Below, one piece after another: positions 35,636 through 45,706 of a stretch of 45,706 nt of DNA. The DNA is taken from assembly GCA_000787465.1 (NCBI GenBank), contig JSYX01000267.1, positions 1-45,706 of the forward strand, read 5' to 3'. The DNA is from Thermomucor indicae-seudaticae (lineage: Eukaryota > Mucoromycota > Mucoromycetes > Mucorales > Lichtheimiaceae). The position numbers and the translations under genes were made by a program. Under the pieces are notes generated by a model. It worked only from the letters and a program-made list of their open reading frames with translations, was not told the DNA's origin and did no database searches. Numbering within the stretch: position 1 is the stretch's first letter; each line of letters opens with the position of its first letter.

Positions 35636-36420
35636 TTGTTTGTTTTTTGACGCTATTATATTATTAATTAATAACAATGCAAGAAGTTTCGTATGTCTCT
35701 TAAATTAAGTATTAGGATGAGTTGGCTTTTAACATGTTATCACCTGACAACACTGCGATAGGAGTCTGTAGTAAAGAATAATGTATAGTACTTGTTTCTT
35801 TCCTTGGAGACCATACAAACATTAGCGTGGGTCCTTTGATGACTGCAGACATGATAAGCCCGGATTTGCTCGAAATATATAGAGAAAACGATGATTGAAG
35901 GGGTGCAAAAAAATTACAGGAACGGTGGTGCCCGCTTTGGGAGCTATAACTTCATGCCGAGCTTTGACAGAAGAAAGCACTACGTGATCAGCTATTTTTT
36001 AATTCGCGTGAAATCTTCTAAGCGAGAGATTTAGCGGGAAAGCATAGGAAGACGGTTACATACAACGCCATTGTCAACCCGAATGAATGACTTTTTCCCA
36101 AATGCGAACTGGAACCACATGGACGTGTGCGAGAAGTTTCGTTTTGCTAGGATGTAAAGTCTCAATTAGGCTTTCTCTCCTTCTCACACGCCTTTAGCTA
36201 TGCACTTCAGGTTGCCAACGATCGCAGAACGATGTTGGAGAGAAAGCGTACGAATCAGCTCATTTAAGAGGAACGAACCTGATGACTGCTCGTTATTGCG
36301 TAAAGGTTCAAGATTAATTATAAACACATTTTGGCCTTTAATGTACGATGATGAAATATACAAGGCGGCAGGTAAAGCCAATGCAGAGAGAGTTATGTGA
36401 GGGAAGTGAAGGGAAAGTGA
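35636..36420. other. Intergenic between convergent kinesin-14 and PRODH
   Basis: No supported gene. AT-rich 3' flanks of both neighbours. Open frames near 36184-36400 on both strands overlap each other and have no recognisable content. Confidence 0.4.
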
Positions 36421-38471
36421 TTAGGCGGTTTCGGTAACACCAGAAATGGAAGTATCCGTAGCAGGCTCATTTTCAGCTGATGATGATAATGGAGAAGGAG
36501 AAGAGGGTGTTTCAGTTGACGGAGAGGAAGGGGAGTCTTCAATGAGAGGTGGTGGTGGCTGATGTTGATGAATAACAGTTTTGCCGGCGCGGCCCAGCAG
36601 ACGGTCTTTGACTTCTTGAACAATCAGTTCGCGCTCCTTGGAAGCGCCGCCCAGAACAGAAGAGTTTTCCTGAGCGCGACGAATCAAGTAGGGAATGACT
36701 TCATTGACCATGCCGTAGGGCAGGTACTTGTAGATGGAGTAACCGTTTTTACCGAGCGCATAAGAGATCTGATCCTGCATACCAAAGAGCTGACCAAAGT
36801 GGACGACACCTGAGCGCGGCAGAACATGGTTGCGTTCCATTTCCTGGACAGTCAGAATGACGGATTCGCGGTTATGCGTCGCGACCATGAAAACAATGGG
36901 AGCTGTGGCACCGGTCAAGGGTTCGCCGGTCTCTTCCTGGTGTTCTCTGAGTTTCGAGAGCAAGAAGCGGACACCGCCGTTAAACGAGGCATGTGTGTCT
37001 TCGATGGTGTCGTGGATCGGGCTTGGATAGCCATACTCTAGAGCGCGTTGACGTTCGGAAACCATGTACGCGCCACGCACGAGTTTGGCAGCAAAAGTAA
37101 AGTTCTCACGCTTGGCACGTTCCACGTCGATCTCGAGTTTGCGTTGTGCACCCTTGGTGTACATTTGGTCTTGTGATACAGAGCAAAAAAGAATGAGTGA
37201 ATCATTCCGATTGGTTCACAGGGTGGGAAAAATTTCCACTTACAGGTATTGTAGACGGTGGGAGGCTGCTCACCATTGCGCTGATTGTATTTGGCCTCCA
37301 TGTTCAGGGCAACGTGATCCACGGCTTCTTGAAAGTACGACTGCTCAGCGTCAATCATCACTCCTGTATGCAACTCGCTTGCCAGCTTGCACACTTGATC
37401 CAGACGGTTCACCATGCGATCATACGCTGCCAGTTCGTGGCTGGTCAGCAAGCCATCCTGCTTGTCTGTGCGCCACCAAATGTCACGCTTGGGGCCCGAG
37501 AGGTTAAAAAGCTTGCTAAACTCGATGTAGTCCATGGCAGGCGGTGCATTCGCAAGCAACTGTTGGCGGGCCTGGCGTTGCTGCTCGCATGCCGGCGGCG
37601 GCAGCACTTGGTCAGCGACCTTTTCGAGTCCGGAGCGATCGAGCTTGCCATTCACTTGATTCTCATAGAACGCCTTGTCGAGACGGCTCAAGGCTTGATT
37701 CAGTCTGAGGAGAAATTCAGGCGGTGCAAACGCGGTGACCTTGACGGCCGCAAATGCGCCATTCGACAAGAACTGCTGACCCTGGGCTGCTGTCTGTAGG
37801 CAATACTTGATCATTTCGAGCGTGTGATCTGCCTGTCGCTCGGCCAATTCAAAACTGTCCTTCTTCTGGTTATTATCCTCGTGTAGATCGGCCTCCACAC
37901 TCAAGTCGAGAATGCAATTAATCCCGGAACGCGCCAACTTGTCCATCGTGCTCACACATTCGTCCGCAGTCTCGCCGCCACAAAAGTAGGCAAAAAACGT
38001 GTTCTTGACAAACCAATAGGCCAATTGCTCCACATGCATGGTCTCAGCCAATTTGATCAAGTGTGGCGCCACGTCCACGAGCCAGGGATACGTGCAGAGC
38101 TTGTAGACAAAGAGGGCCAACAAGAGTTCACTGGTGGATTTGGAATGTAAAGAATTTCGGCTATTTTCATCCAGTAGCTCGGCAACGGTTGTGGACGGTG
38201 ATGGGGTGCTGTAGGCAGATATCGGAGGTGACAGTACGCCTGATTCCATTTCCGTGGTATGAGAACTAGGGGAAGCGTACATGTAGGCGAAGGTAGCTGA
38301 GGTCAAGGCTATGCTGGCCGCAATGGGTCTGTATGGCTTTGCGAATATCGATGGACGTGTGTATGACGACGTCGAAGAGTTCGAGTAGAATGCGCGTCGC
38401 ACATACGTGTTGATCGGCCGTAATAATGGTCGGCGAAAGCTAGCAGCGCGAGAAGCAAGTGTACGTTGCAT
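36421..38471 (-). CDS. PUT1: Proline dehydrogenase, mitochondrial
   Basis: The FAD enzyme that oxidises proline to pyrroline-5-carboxylate at the inner mitochondrial membrane. Two exons, 38471-37244 and 37169-36421, 658 residues. The Arg/Ser-rich presequence is followed by a hydrophobic stretch (PIAASIALTSATFAYMYA). The barrel is marked by VKVTAFAPPEFLLRL, HTGVMIDAEQSYFQ, VYNTYQMYTKGAQRKL built across the intron, KLVRGAYM, VATHNRESV, FGQLFGMQDQISYAL and the substrate-binding YLIRRAQENSSV. An insert of about 90 residues between the first barrel strands contains TDKQDGLLTSHEL, which resembles a degenerate EF-hand loop. The C-terminus is a Pro/Ser/Thr-rich tail of about 50 residues that looks disordered. 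A TATATATA box lies 59-66 bases upstream. Confidence 0.94.
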
Positions 38472-39115
38472 TAGGATAGAGACAGTGAAGAAAGAAAGCA
38501 GAATTCCTCGACCTTCGGGGAGTCCACTCTATATATACGGCCCAGGCGGGCAAAAGACTCTTCCGATACACTTGCCTATTTCAGACCATTCACCAATCAG
38601 AATTTTCTATTCTGTCCGAAAACGTAGATAAAGTTCGCGTGAATCTTCCTGTCAACCCTGCCCGTGAGACATGACACAGACTAATCTTAAACCTTAATAC
38701 TTTAACGGATAATGGGAACCACTACCCGGTGGGGGATGATGACTTTCTACGCATTTCTGTTGTTCACCACCCACAACCCCCATGTTCCCCCCCTCTAGAA
38801 CACTCGCGAACCAATCAGGAACTTTTCTATCTTTCGGTTTCTCTAAGTCTCTCTCCCCAAACAACTGTACTGTGTACAAACAAACAACAGGTTTACTGTT
38901 CGTTTAAAAATCTACACGGGCGAAACAGAATATTAAGGGCAGAAAAAGTCGCCGCGCGTTCCTTGCACCTATATTCTCCACGCGTTATGTATATATATGT
39001 CCCCGCTGACTTGTTCCATCTCTTGGAGATAACGCGTCCTTTTCTACCCAAAACTACTGATAAAACAAATACTAGGGGAATGTTTCTGTTCCCCGTGGAG
39101 ATAAGGGGATTTCTA
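38472..39115. other. PRODH promoter and UBA4 3' flank
   Basis: No gene supported. Contains the PRODH TATA box and two ACGCGT palindromes (near 38980 and 39034) with no obvious target start close by. The open frame at 38729-39208 overlaps the end of UBA4 in antisense and was not accepted. Confidence 0.4.
38530..38537 (-). promoter_or_regulatory. TATA box of PRODH
   Basis: TATATATA located 59-66 bases upstream of the PRODH start at 38471. The sequence is palindromic, so direction is assigned from the gene. Confidence 0.5.
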
Positions 39116-40957
39116 TCAGTATATCGGGAATGTGGGATCGATATCGGTTGCCCATTTGTAGAGTCCGCCGACAATGTCGCGTGCATTCGATATTCCATGT
39201 TCTTGTAACATCCGCACAGCCAGCTGTGAATCGTTACCCAGACGACAAATTACGTACACTTGGCAACACAAAAGAAAAAGAGTCAATTGTTCTTTGCTCT
39301 ACCAGATTACACAATCTACTCATTCTTACCTTTATCTCTTTTCTCCTCTTCCATTTTCTTTTTAATTTCGGGTATCCGTTCTTTAAGGTTGGCTAATGGT
39401 ATATTCACACTGCCTGGAAGACTGCAAATATCGTATTGAACTCGGCTTCGGACATCCAGAAGGATATGTGGTTCGGATATCGCCTTTTGATAAGCCTATA
39501 TTCCACGCAACTACGTGAGCATAAGGAATGACCAGCTCAACATTTGTCGTATCAATACCTGAACATTCACTCTCTCTTCTGGTCCCAAAACACGTAATGG
39601 AGCTTCCTAAAATTTGCAATAAACGCTCAACGTTTTGTGACGCTCTGAAAGACAATGAGAGATTACCTTGTCCGTGGCACCTGACCCGCAAAATTCCACA
39701 TAATCAATCAAAGCCTTGATGGTTGGATTGTCTCCGCACACAGGACAGTCCTTCTTTTTTTTCCGCATTCGGATGGTTCGGAACATGTCAGAAGATGCAC
39801 CATTGAAGACAAGGAAATTTGGTGGTGCGTCGCCTTGTGATCGCCGGATATGAGTCTTGTGCTTTATCGTTTCGCTCTGTTCTTTGTTCTTACCATGTAA
39901 GCCTACAATAATTTTGATAGCTTCAAGAGCTTGCAACATGCCAATCACGCCAGGCACTATATATGCGGATTATTGTTGGCTCTAACAGTAAGGTACGGCT
40001 TGCAGAGGAACTTGCCTACACCCAGGACACCGCCGTCCGCGCAGTTTGTTACAGTTTCCGGCGGTGGTGGCACAGGATGAAGACACCGATAACAAGGACC
40101 ACCATTATAGTTGTAAACCATCAACTTTAATTCTGACTTTGAGATCACCGCACTCTTCACCCTTCCCTCGTTTTTCATTACCTGGCCATCCATCCTCAGT
40201 GCACTTCCAGATACAAGCGGTTTGCCAGCCAAGACACAAGCATCATTCAGTAGATATCGTGTTGCCACATTATCTGTCGCATCCAGAACAACGTCGTACC
40301 TGCATAACTCCTGTGTCAGTTTTGCTCGTCTCGTGACTTCGTTGAACGCTTAACTCTTTGATGATCTCCAAAGCATTGGTGCTGTCCAACACAATGGGAT
40401 AAGGAACCACATGGCAATCTGGATAAACTCTGAAACGCTTTTTAAGTTTTCGGCATGCCCAAATATAGGGTCCAAAGGGACTTACTCCTTCACAGCCATC
40501 ATGGCCGAAACGGCCTTATTGATGCCTCGCGTCTTTTCACGATGTACCACTTGTCGATGCAGATTGGATATATCCACATCATCATGGTCCACAATACCCA
40601 ACCGTCCAATACCTCCTGCGCCCAGATACAATACAGCAGGGGATCCCAGGCCTCCGGCTCCAACCACAAGTACCGAACTATTACGTAATTTCAACTGTCC
40701 TATATTCCTTCCACAGTGGGGATCTTTTCTTTGTGCTTCACAATATGCCACACACACACTTACGTACCTGCTATGCCCAAGTCGGGTAAGATCAACTGTC
40801 TACCGAATCGTCGAATTTCGGGATTGCTCAGTCGATCAACTTTATGAAACGGTAATGAATTACTCGATTGTGTTGTTGAAGCGTCTGCCTCATTAAGCTT
40901 GGCTTCCAGTTCTGCAATTCGTTCACGTAGCCTCTGAATCTCGGCGTCCTTGTCCAT
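39116..40957 (-). CDS. UBA4: UBA4/MOCS3, E1-like sulfurtransferase
   Basis: Uba4 adenylates and thiocarboxylates Urm1 for thiolation of cytosolic tRNA wobble U34 and for urmylation; the human homologue also serves molybdopterin synthesis. Ten exons: 40957-40768, 40699-40486, 40429-40355, 40299-40182, 40124-40016, 39956-39894, 39833-39667, 39606-39559, 39495-39330 and 39258-39116, 430 residues. A coiled N-terminus precedes [20 protein letters not shown], the ATP site [10 protein letters not shown], and [18 protein letters not shown]. The E1 Cys227 lies in TVTNCADGG. The zinc pairs are CYRC (210-213) and CPVC (286-289). The rhodanese domain has [18 protein letters not shown] and the active Cys388 in VICRLGND. 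The intron at 39957-40015 is GC-AG. Introns 40125-40181 and 39834-39893 are stop-free and multiples of three. Confidence 0.95.
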
Positions 40958-42578
40958 TACAAAAGTGAAGTAGCGCGGAAAAGAAGAACACTGGGAAGCT
41001 TTTTCCTTTTATGGTCAGCTGCCGTTATGCGCCACTTAACGTGCGCTGCCATGTTGAATACGACGAAATTAAGAAAATGTTGTGCGGGTCGCAGCCACCA
41101 GGTCATTTATTGACTTCATAATTAGAATGCTACGCAACTAAATGTACGTTCATTGGTTCGCCCGAGGTCTTTGATTTCTGACATGTATTACGTAGCTACA
41201 ATGGCGGCCAAGAATACAGAATGAAGGGCCAGCTACCCTCGCCTCCCATTACGGATGTGCTGCTTGTATGGCGTACTCCGTTTCAATCGAGTCTCTGGAG
41301 ATGCATATTCGCAGCAGCCATATGTGTAATGGTGCTTCCGTCGCTCTGCTCTCTGACAAATCGCAGTATCAAACAACAACAGCACTAACGAGGCTGAACT
41401 TCTTTTGCCTGCAACTGTGACAAGACAGTTTATATCCACTGTAAAGCGCCGTCCGTGCTGCCCTTTGACCGTTGTGGCCCAAAGTTTACTGCGGAGGATA
41501 TTGGGTCCTCATTTCATCCATTGCGACTGCAAGCTTAAAAGCTCATGAGCGTAATGCAAGCCGGGAAACAAGCAAACCAAACATTGCAAAAAAAGACCTC
41601 GTCTCAATCTATGAGACAGTATGGGAAAGGCAGTGATACATAATGTGAGGAGGGGCGGCACATAGTGACGCTTCTGATCGTATCGACATTTGAAACGAGA
41701 TGGAGGCGTATCGAAATGCGAGCGGCTCGCATATTGAGACATAATGTACACAAGTAGTAATTCGTAATTAGCATAAGGATGAGTAATGCATATTGTTTAC
41801 GTGGATGCTACGCTATTGCCACCCACTTTTGCCAACGCAACTGCTTATGGCTTAGTCTTCAGCCCAACGGACGAAAGGAGATTCTTCATGGACCATCGTC
41901 AGGTGTGCCTCCAAGAAATCCGGGCTCACACGGCAAGTGAGAGTTTGAGAGCAGTTAGAGGCGATCTAAACGGTAGGGATAAACGCTTCAGAAACGACCA
42001 AATTCGGAACGGTCGTGAGATCAAGCGCACTAACATCCAAGCCGTCGAGCGGACAACCACCTTAACGTCGTTACGCTTCATCCATAACAGCTGGATATTA
42101 CCCGTACGAGGAGCTGCGTAGTTACCTTTTACGATGAATCGCTCGACTGAGTTGGTGTCTTCGAACTTTTCTCCTGTTTATCGTATGTGAGGACGAGATA
42201 GATAGAATGCTCAGGCACGAGAATTCTGGACTCGATCAGTGTCCCAGAGAACAATCATCTTTTTCTTCGATCAATCGATTGGAGAAGATTACAGTGCCCG
42301 CGCAATGTGACGATACTCGTTAAAGCCCATGGATGCATACTGTATATGTTGCAGCACGAAATTTTGGGCAAAAGAATAGAACGAACATACAACATTGCGC
42401 AAAAGCGCTTTTAGTTTGGCTCTGCCTCCCTCGGGCCATGGCAGTGAAAACTGAAGCAAACGACAGGTAAAGGAGGACACCACGTCGGCCATCCACCTTG
42501 ATTGTTATTTAAGCACGGTGTTTACCAAAAATTCACACTGCGAAACGTGTGCCCTTCATTTGACATGATGACAGAGTA
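40958..42578. other. Gene-poor spacer between UBA4 and PLP1
   Basis: A spacer of 1.6 kb upstream of both genes, which are divergent. No domain was recognised. Three open frames stand out only by length: 41233-41439 (-), 41786-42121 (+) and 42289-42492 (-). None begins with a recognised motif or joins by clear splice sites to another frame. A decayed element or non-coding transcript is possible. Confidence 0.4.
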
Positions 42579-43420
42579 ATGAAACAAGGTCGGATAGATG
42601 AAGGGGGAAAAGAAATATTAATGTCAAGATAGACGCCGCGATCTCGAGACAGTCAGTGATGACGAAGCTCTATTTGAAGAATTGGAAAAGGGTGAAGATG
42701 AAGAATTAGCGGCTATTCGCGAGCAACGCATCCGAGAAATTCAACAAGAGTAAGACCGTCATGTTGGAAATCAACACTGTCACCATCCCGGAAATAACAA
42801 GAGAACCAGACTGTTGACTCGACAGGCCATGAGCGAGAATCAGCACGGAAGCTACACGGAAATCACGAATGAAAAGGAATTCATGGATATCACGACAAGC
42901 ACACAGTATGTGGTGGGCCATTTTTTCCATCCAGACTTTAGGCGGTGCAAGATCATGGATAGTCACCTGGAACAATTGGCCAAAAAGCATTATCGTACTC
43001 GGTTTTGCAAAATCAATGTGACCAATGCACCGTTCCTGGTTGAAAAACTCCAGATTCGGGTTTTACCTTGTGTCATGGCATGGATTGACGGCTATGCGCA
43101 AATCAAGTAGGTACCTCTCCATATGATCCATGTCCTTTTTCTTCTAACATAGTTTTCAAATCAAAGGCTTGTCGGGTTTGATGAGTTGGGAAATACGGAT
43201 AACTTTTCGACGGCTCTATTGGAACTCAAGCTAGCCAATGCTGGTAACTACTCTGCCCTCACGTTGTTTTGTATTTGAATAGCAAAAACTCCCGTTTCTT
43301 TCTTTTTTTCTAGGTGTTATTCGGAGGAAAGAAGATAACGAAGCGGGTAATAAGAGCAAAGGGTCGATCTTTCAAGGCAATGGTCATACCGACGACAGTG
43401 ATAGTGACTTTGACGACTAG
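42579..43420 (+). CDS. PLP1: Phosducin-like protein PLP1 / TXNDC9
   Basis: A thioredoxin-fold co-chaperone that helps the CCT chaperonin fold tubulin and actin. Proposed exons: 42579-42588, 42629-42749, 42810-43106, 43167-43243 and 43314-43420, 203 residues, the usual length. The acidic helix DDEALFEELEKGEDEELAA and REQRIREIQ are typical. The thioredoxin part has FFHPDFRRCKIMDSHLEQLA, INVTNAPFLVEKLQIRVLP and LVGFDELGNTDNFSTALLE, and the tail ends DDSDSDFDD, as in this family. The first exon of ten bases (MKQ plus one base) and its 40-nt intron are tentative; they are the only in-frame ATG with splice sites that I found. The acceptor before residue 45 is also one of two options. The later exons are secure. 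Confidence 0.85.
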
Positions 43421-43647
43421 AATACATATATATATACCTTTTGAACGTGTCAAAAGAACAGCGTTGCCTACGTTGACGTACTGGTATGGCTTAATGAAGC
43501 GGACGGACTAAAATCGCGACAAAGAAGCATACTGTGGACTACGCAGCTGTAACTGCATCTCGGCAGGTCTTCATTGCACATTATTTTCAAATCTACATAT
43601 GTCTACATTATATTTCAAGTCTATATATGTCTAGTATATCTGCTGTA

Positions 43648-45580
43648 TTAAGCGTTGGTCCTTGGCAATGTCCGGCGTCTGCCAAAGGCGATGACGGTGT
43701 CAAAGTACGCCTGACTATTACCAACGCTGCTGTTTTGCCCGGTACTCTTCGAACTGCTGCCGCGGCCGTATTCTTCTTCTGCAAGTAACCGTTCTTCGGC
43801 TATCTGTCTGCTTCGTTCTCATAATTGCCGTAATTGCTCTTGCAGTTCTTGAATACGCCCGTACACGGCATCAATCTCGGAGCCGAGTTGCGCCATAGAG
43901 ATCTCGCAAATGCTCTTCCAGCCGCAAAGCTTCATTTTCTCGATCTATGCCGAGTTCGAACCGTCCGTTCGCGCTCGTCACTTTCGGTATCGTCGCGGAG
44001 GACGATAGCGCCGTCGCTACTTTGCCCTGCTGTTTCCTGGTCAAAAAAACTGGGGATAGTGTGGACAACAGCTCGTGGTGGTGATGCCGTACAGGCTGAA
44101 GAGGAGGTTGAAAAGACCGGAGGGAAGAATGCAGATGAGGCAGGAGATTGTAATGCAGTTATGGAAGGCGAGATAGGCGACGGGACTTGGGCTGGAGTCC
44201 AGTCTGCGACAGGTGACGACACGGGAGATAGGCTTGTGGAATGCTAGATACAAGGTGAATTGGCAACCGATGGTGAGAAGATTGGCGAAACAGAAGGTGG
44301 ATGTGGTCCTGATGGCACATTGATAGTAGCGGTGAGCGTGGGATGATTACTAGTATCTCCTTGTTGAAGCAATCCCCGATATGGATACTGGGATGGCTAT
44401 GTAAAAGCACATATCAACAAACCATGCAATGCCGTGTTATGTGTTAAGTCATTACTTACATCCAGGAGTCGTATAAAGAGTGCCTGGCTCCGGCGTTGAA
44501 TGTAATACCGGAGAGGTTCCATGGATCGGATCCCGTTACGCAACACCAAGTGTTTACAAAGGAGAAATCGACTCTGAAGATATGCTGGACAGCCACAGGT
44601 CCACGAGAGGGTATCTGGGAGATAGGCGGAATCAGCATCTGCAAGCTCTTATTGGTGTCGACGGCCTTGCCCTTGGACACCTGAAGCCTCGTTCCATTCC
44701 TTGCTTCTGTCTGGCCCAAATATTGTTGCTGACGGTACCCCTGTTTCTTGCCGTGGAGACGCCCATTGACAGACGCTCTGCTCTTACAAGAACACTGTCC
44801 AGTGAGTCACTGTCGTCGTCATCGGAAACTTCGGCAGCGCGAGATTGCCCGTGCCCGCTTTCCATGGTATGCTCCGGACGGTTGGCTACTCGATCATGCA
44901 GCGCATAATCACCAAACTCTTTCCGTAACAGAAGCGCCCTTCTGGTAACATACTCGGCATATTTCAAGCGCTGGGCGATTGCGTTAACTGCAATAAATTT
45001 GGTAAGCCACGGAACCCCCCCTAACAAACCACCTTTGTACATACCCTTCTGTTGATCTACCCAAAGTAACGATTCGATATGAACATCATGTCCTCATTCC
45101 GCAATGGAAATTACATACCTTCAGAATCTACGACTGTCCGAGCAATATCCCGGTATGAGATGTTTCTCTCTTCCGACCGTAGTTTGCGTATAGATCTTGT
45201 AGGCTTTGAACGGCTTGGAGTACCCCGGAAAATCCGCACTTGTGTCGTATGATGCGTGGTTGACCCGTCAGGGCCCACAGTAATCTTTGCGTCCTCATGC
45301 CAACCGATGCGCTGTTGCTTTGTCTTGGTAGCGTGCCCGACGGTCGTCGGCGTAGGAGTTCCACGTGTAGCGGAGGCAGGTGCTTGACCAGTTCCAAGAG
45401 GCGGTAAGCAAGAGGTTCCAGGGAAGCCGGTACTGGATGCTGAATGTATCCAGGATGAGGAAGCGCTGGATACAAAGGTGAAAACGTGTGTTGGGTGTTA
45501 GCAGGACACTGAGAACGTTGGGAATGTTCTTGCGAGGCGTGAGGATGTTGCATGAAAGTTAGAAAGTTGGATAAATGCAT
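43648..45580 (-). pseudogene. Broken SWIM zinc-finger protein gene
   Basis: Segments of one protein lie in order on the minus strand but in changing frames. A Thr/Ser-rich part with IGWHEDAKITVGPDGSTTHH and LRSEERNISYRDIARTVVDS ends at 45119. A normal 62-nt intron (45057-45118) leads to LLGGVPWLTKFIAVNAIAQR and an acidic run (DDDDSDS). The SWIM signature WTCGCPAYLQSRFLLCKHLV spans 44550-44603: its Cys and His spacing (C-x-C, then C-x-H) is that of SWIM fingers, common in MULE transposases and related fungal proteins. It sits one frame away from the upstream part, with a break near 44646-44653. A Ser/Pro-rich region is crossed by TAG at 44244-44246, unless a 48-nt intron removes it. The C-terminal coiled coil changes frame at an A-run (43935-43938) and again near 43900, and meets TGA at 43819-43821. 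Multiple breaks suggest decay. Confidence 0.55.
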
Positions 45581-45706
45581 AACTCGCGCTTTTGAAAACA
45601 CTTGTAATTCCGCCCATCTTTGTAATTCTACTTGTACATCGACTTAATACTGTTTATTGATTGGACTTTTGCGCTACTTAAAGGTATATTTTGCGTCAAC
45701 TGTAAA

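Noticed and set aside
38729..39208. A 159-codon open frame upstream of PRODH
   Set aside because: It overlaps the last UBA4 exon in antisense and has no domain or splice partners.

Overview
The window is nuclear DNA of an intron-rich fungus, most likely an early-diverging one (Mucoromycota, probably Mucorales). This rests on eukaryotic spliced genes with mostly 38-89 nt introns, a mitochondrial propionyl-CoA carboxylase alpha subunit (rare in Dikarya), a TPR/F-box/LRR gene of a type common in Mucorales, a Zn2Cys6 regulator and a fungal-type CCZ1. All gene models were spliced by hand from frame continuity, splice signals and protein-family landmarks. No alignment was run.

Layout. 1-7 kb is decayed: an F-box/TPR/LRR gene with a frame break (897-3107, -), a truncated neighbouring copy of it (3435-3821, -) and a fossil Tc1/mariner transposase (about 5.6-6.3 kb, -). 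7.4-16.8 kb holds CCZ1 (+), a Zn2Cys6 transcription factor (+), a secreted thaumatin-like protein (+), an MFS transporter (-) and the mitochondrial protease OMA1 (+). 16.9-23.1 kb holds GAPDH (+), a small spliced mitochondrial ribosomal protein uS19m gene (+), PCCA (-), an LRR protein (-) and a NAT8-like membrane protein (-). 23.1-30.2 kb holds the 16-exon MTO1 (+) and the sorting nexin MVP1 (-). 30.8-35.6 kb is a divergent pair, PCNA (-) and a kinesin-14 (+), with four ACGCGT (MCB) boxes between them. 36.4-43.4 kb holds proline dehydrogenase (-), UBA4 (-) and the phosducin-like/TXNDC9 protein PLP1 (+). 43.6-45.6 kb is a broken SWIM zinc-finger gene (-).

How the genes relate. At least five are mitochondrial (OMA1, uS19m, PCCA, MTO1, PUT1). 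CCZ1 and MVP1 act in endosome/vacuole traffic. MTO1 and UBA4 both modify the tRNA wobble uridine U34, in mitochondria and cytosol respectively. PCNA and kinesin-14 are S/M-phase genes that plausibly share cell-cycle control. The most unusual signals are four GC-AG introns that all start GCAAGTT, four stop-free introns whose length is a multiple of three, the MCB cluster, and the multiply interrupted SWIM gene. I did not find a clearly new defence or mobile system. No tRNA, rRNA or CRISPR array was seen.
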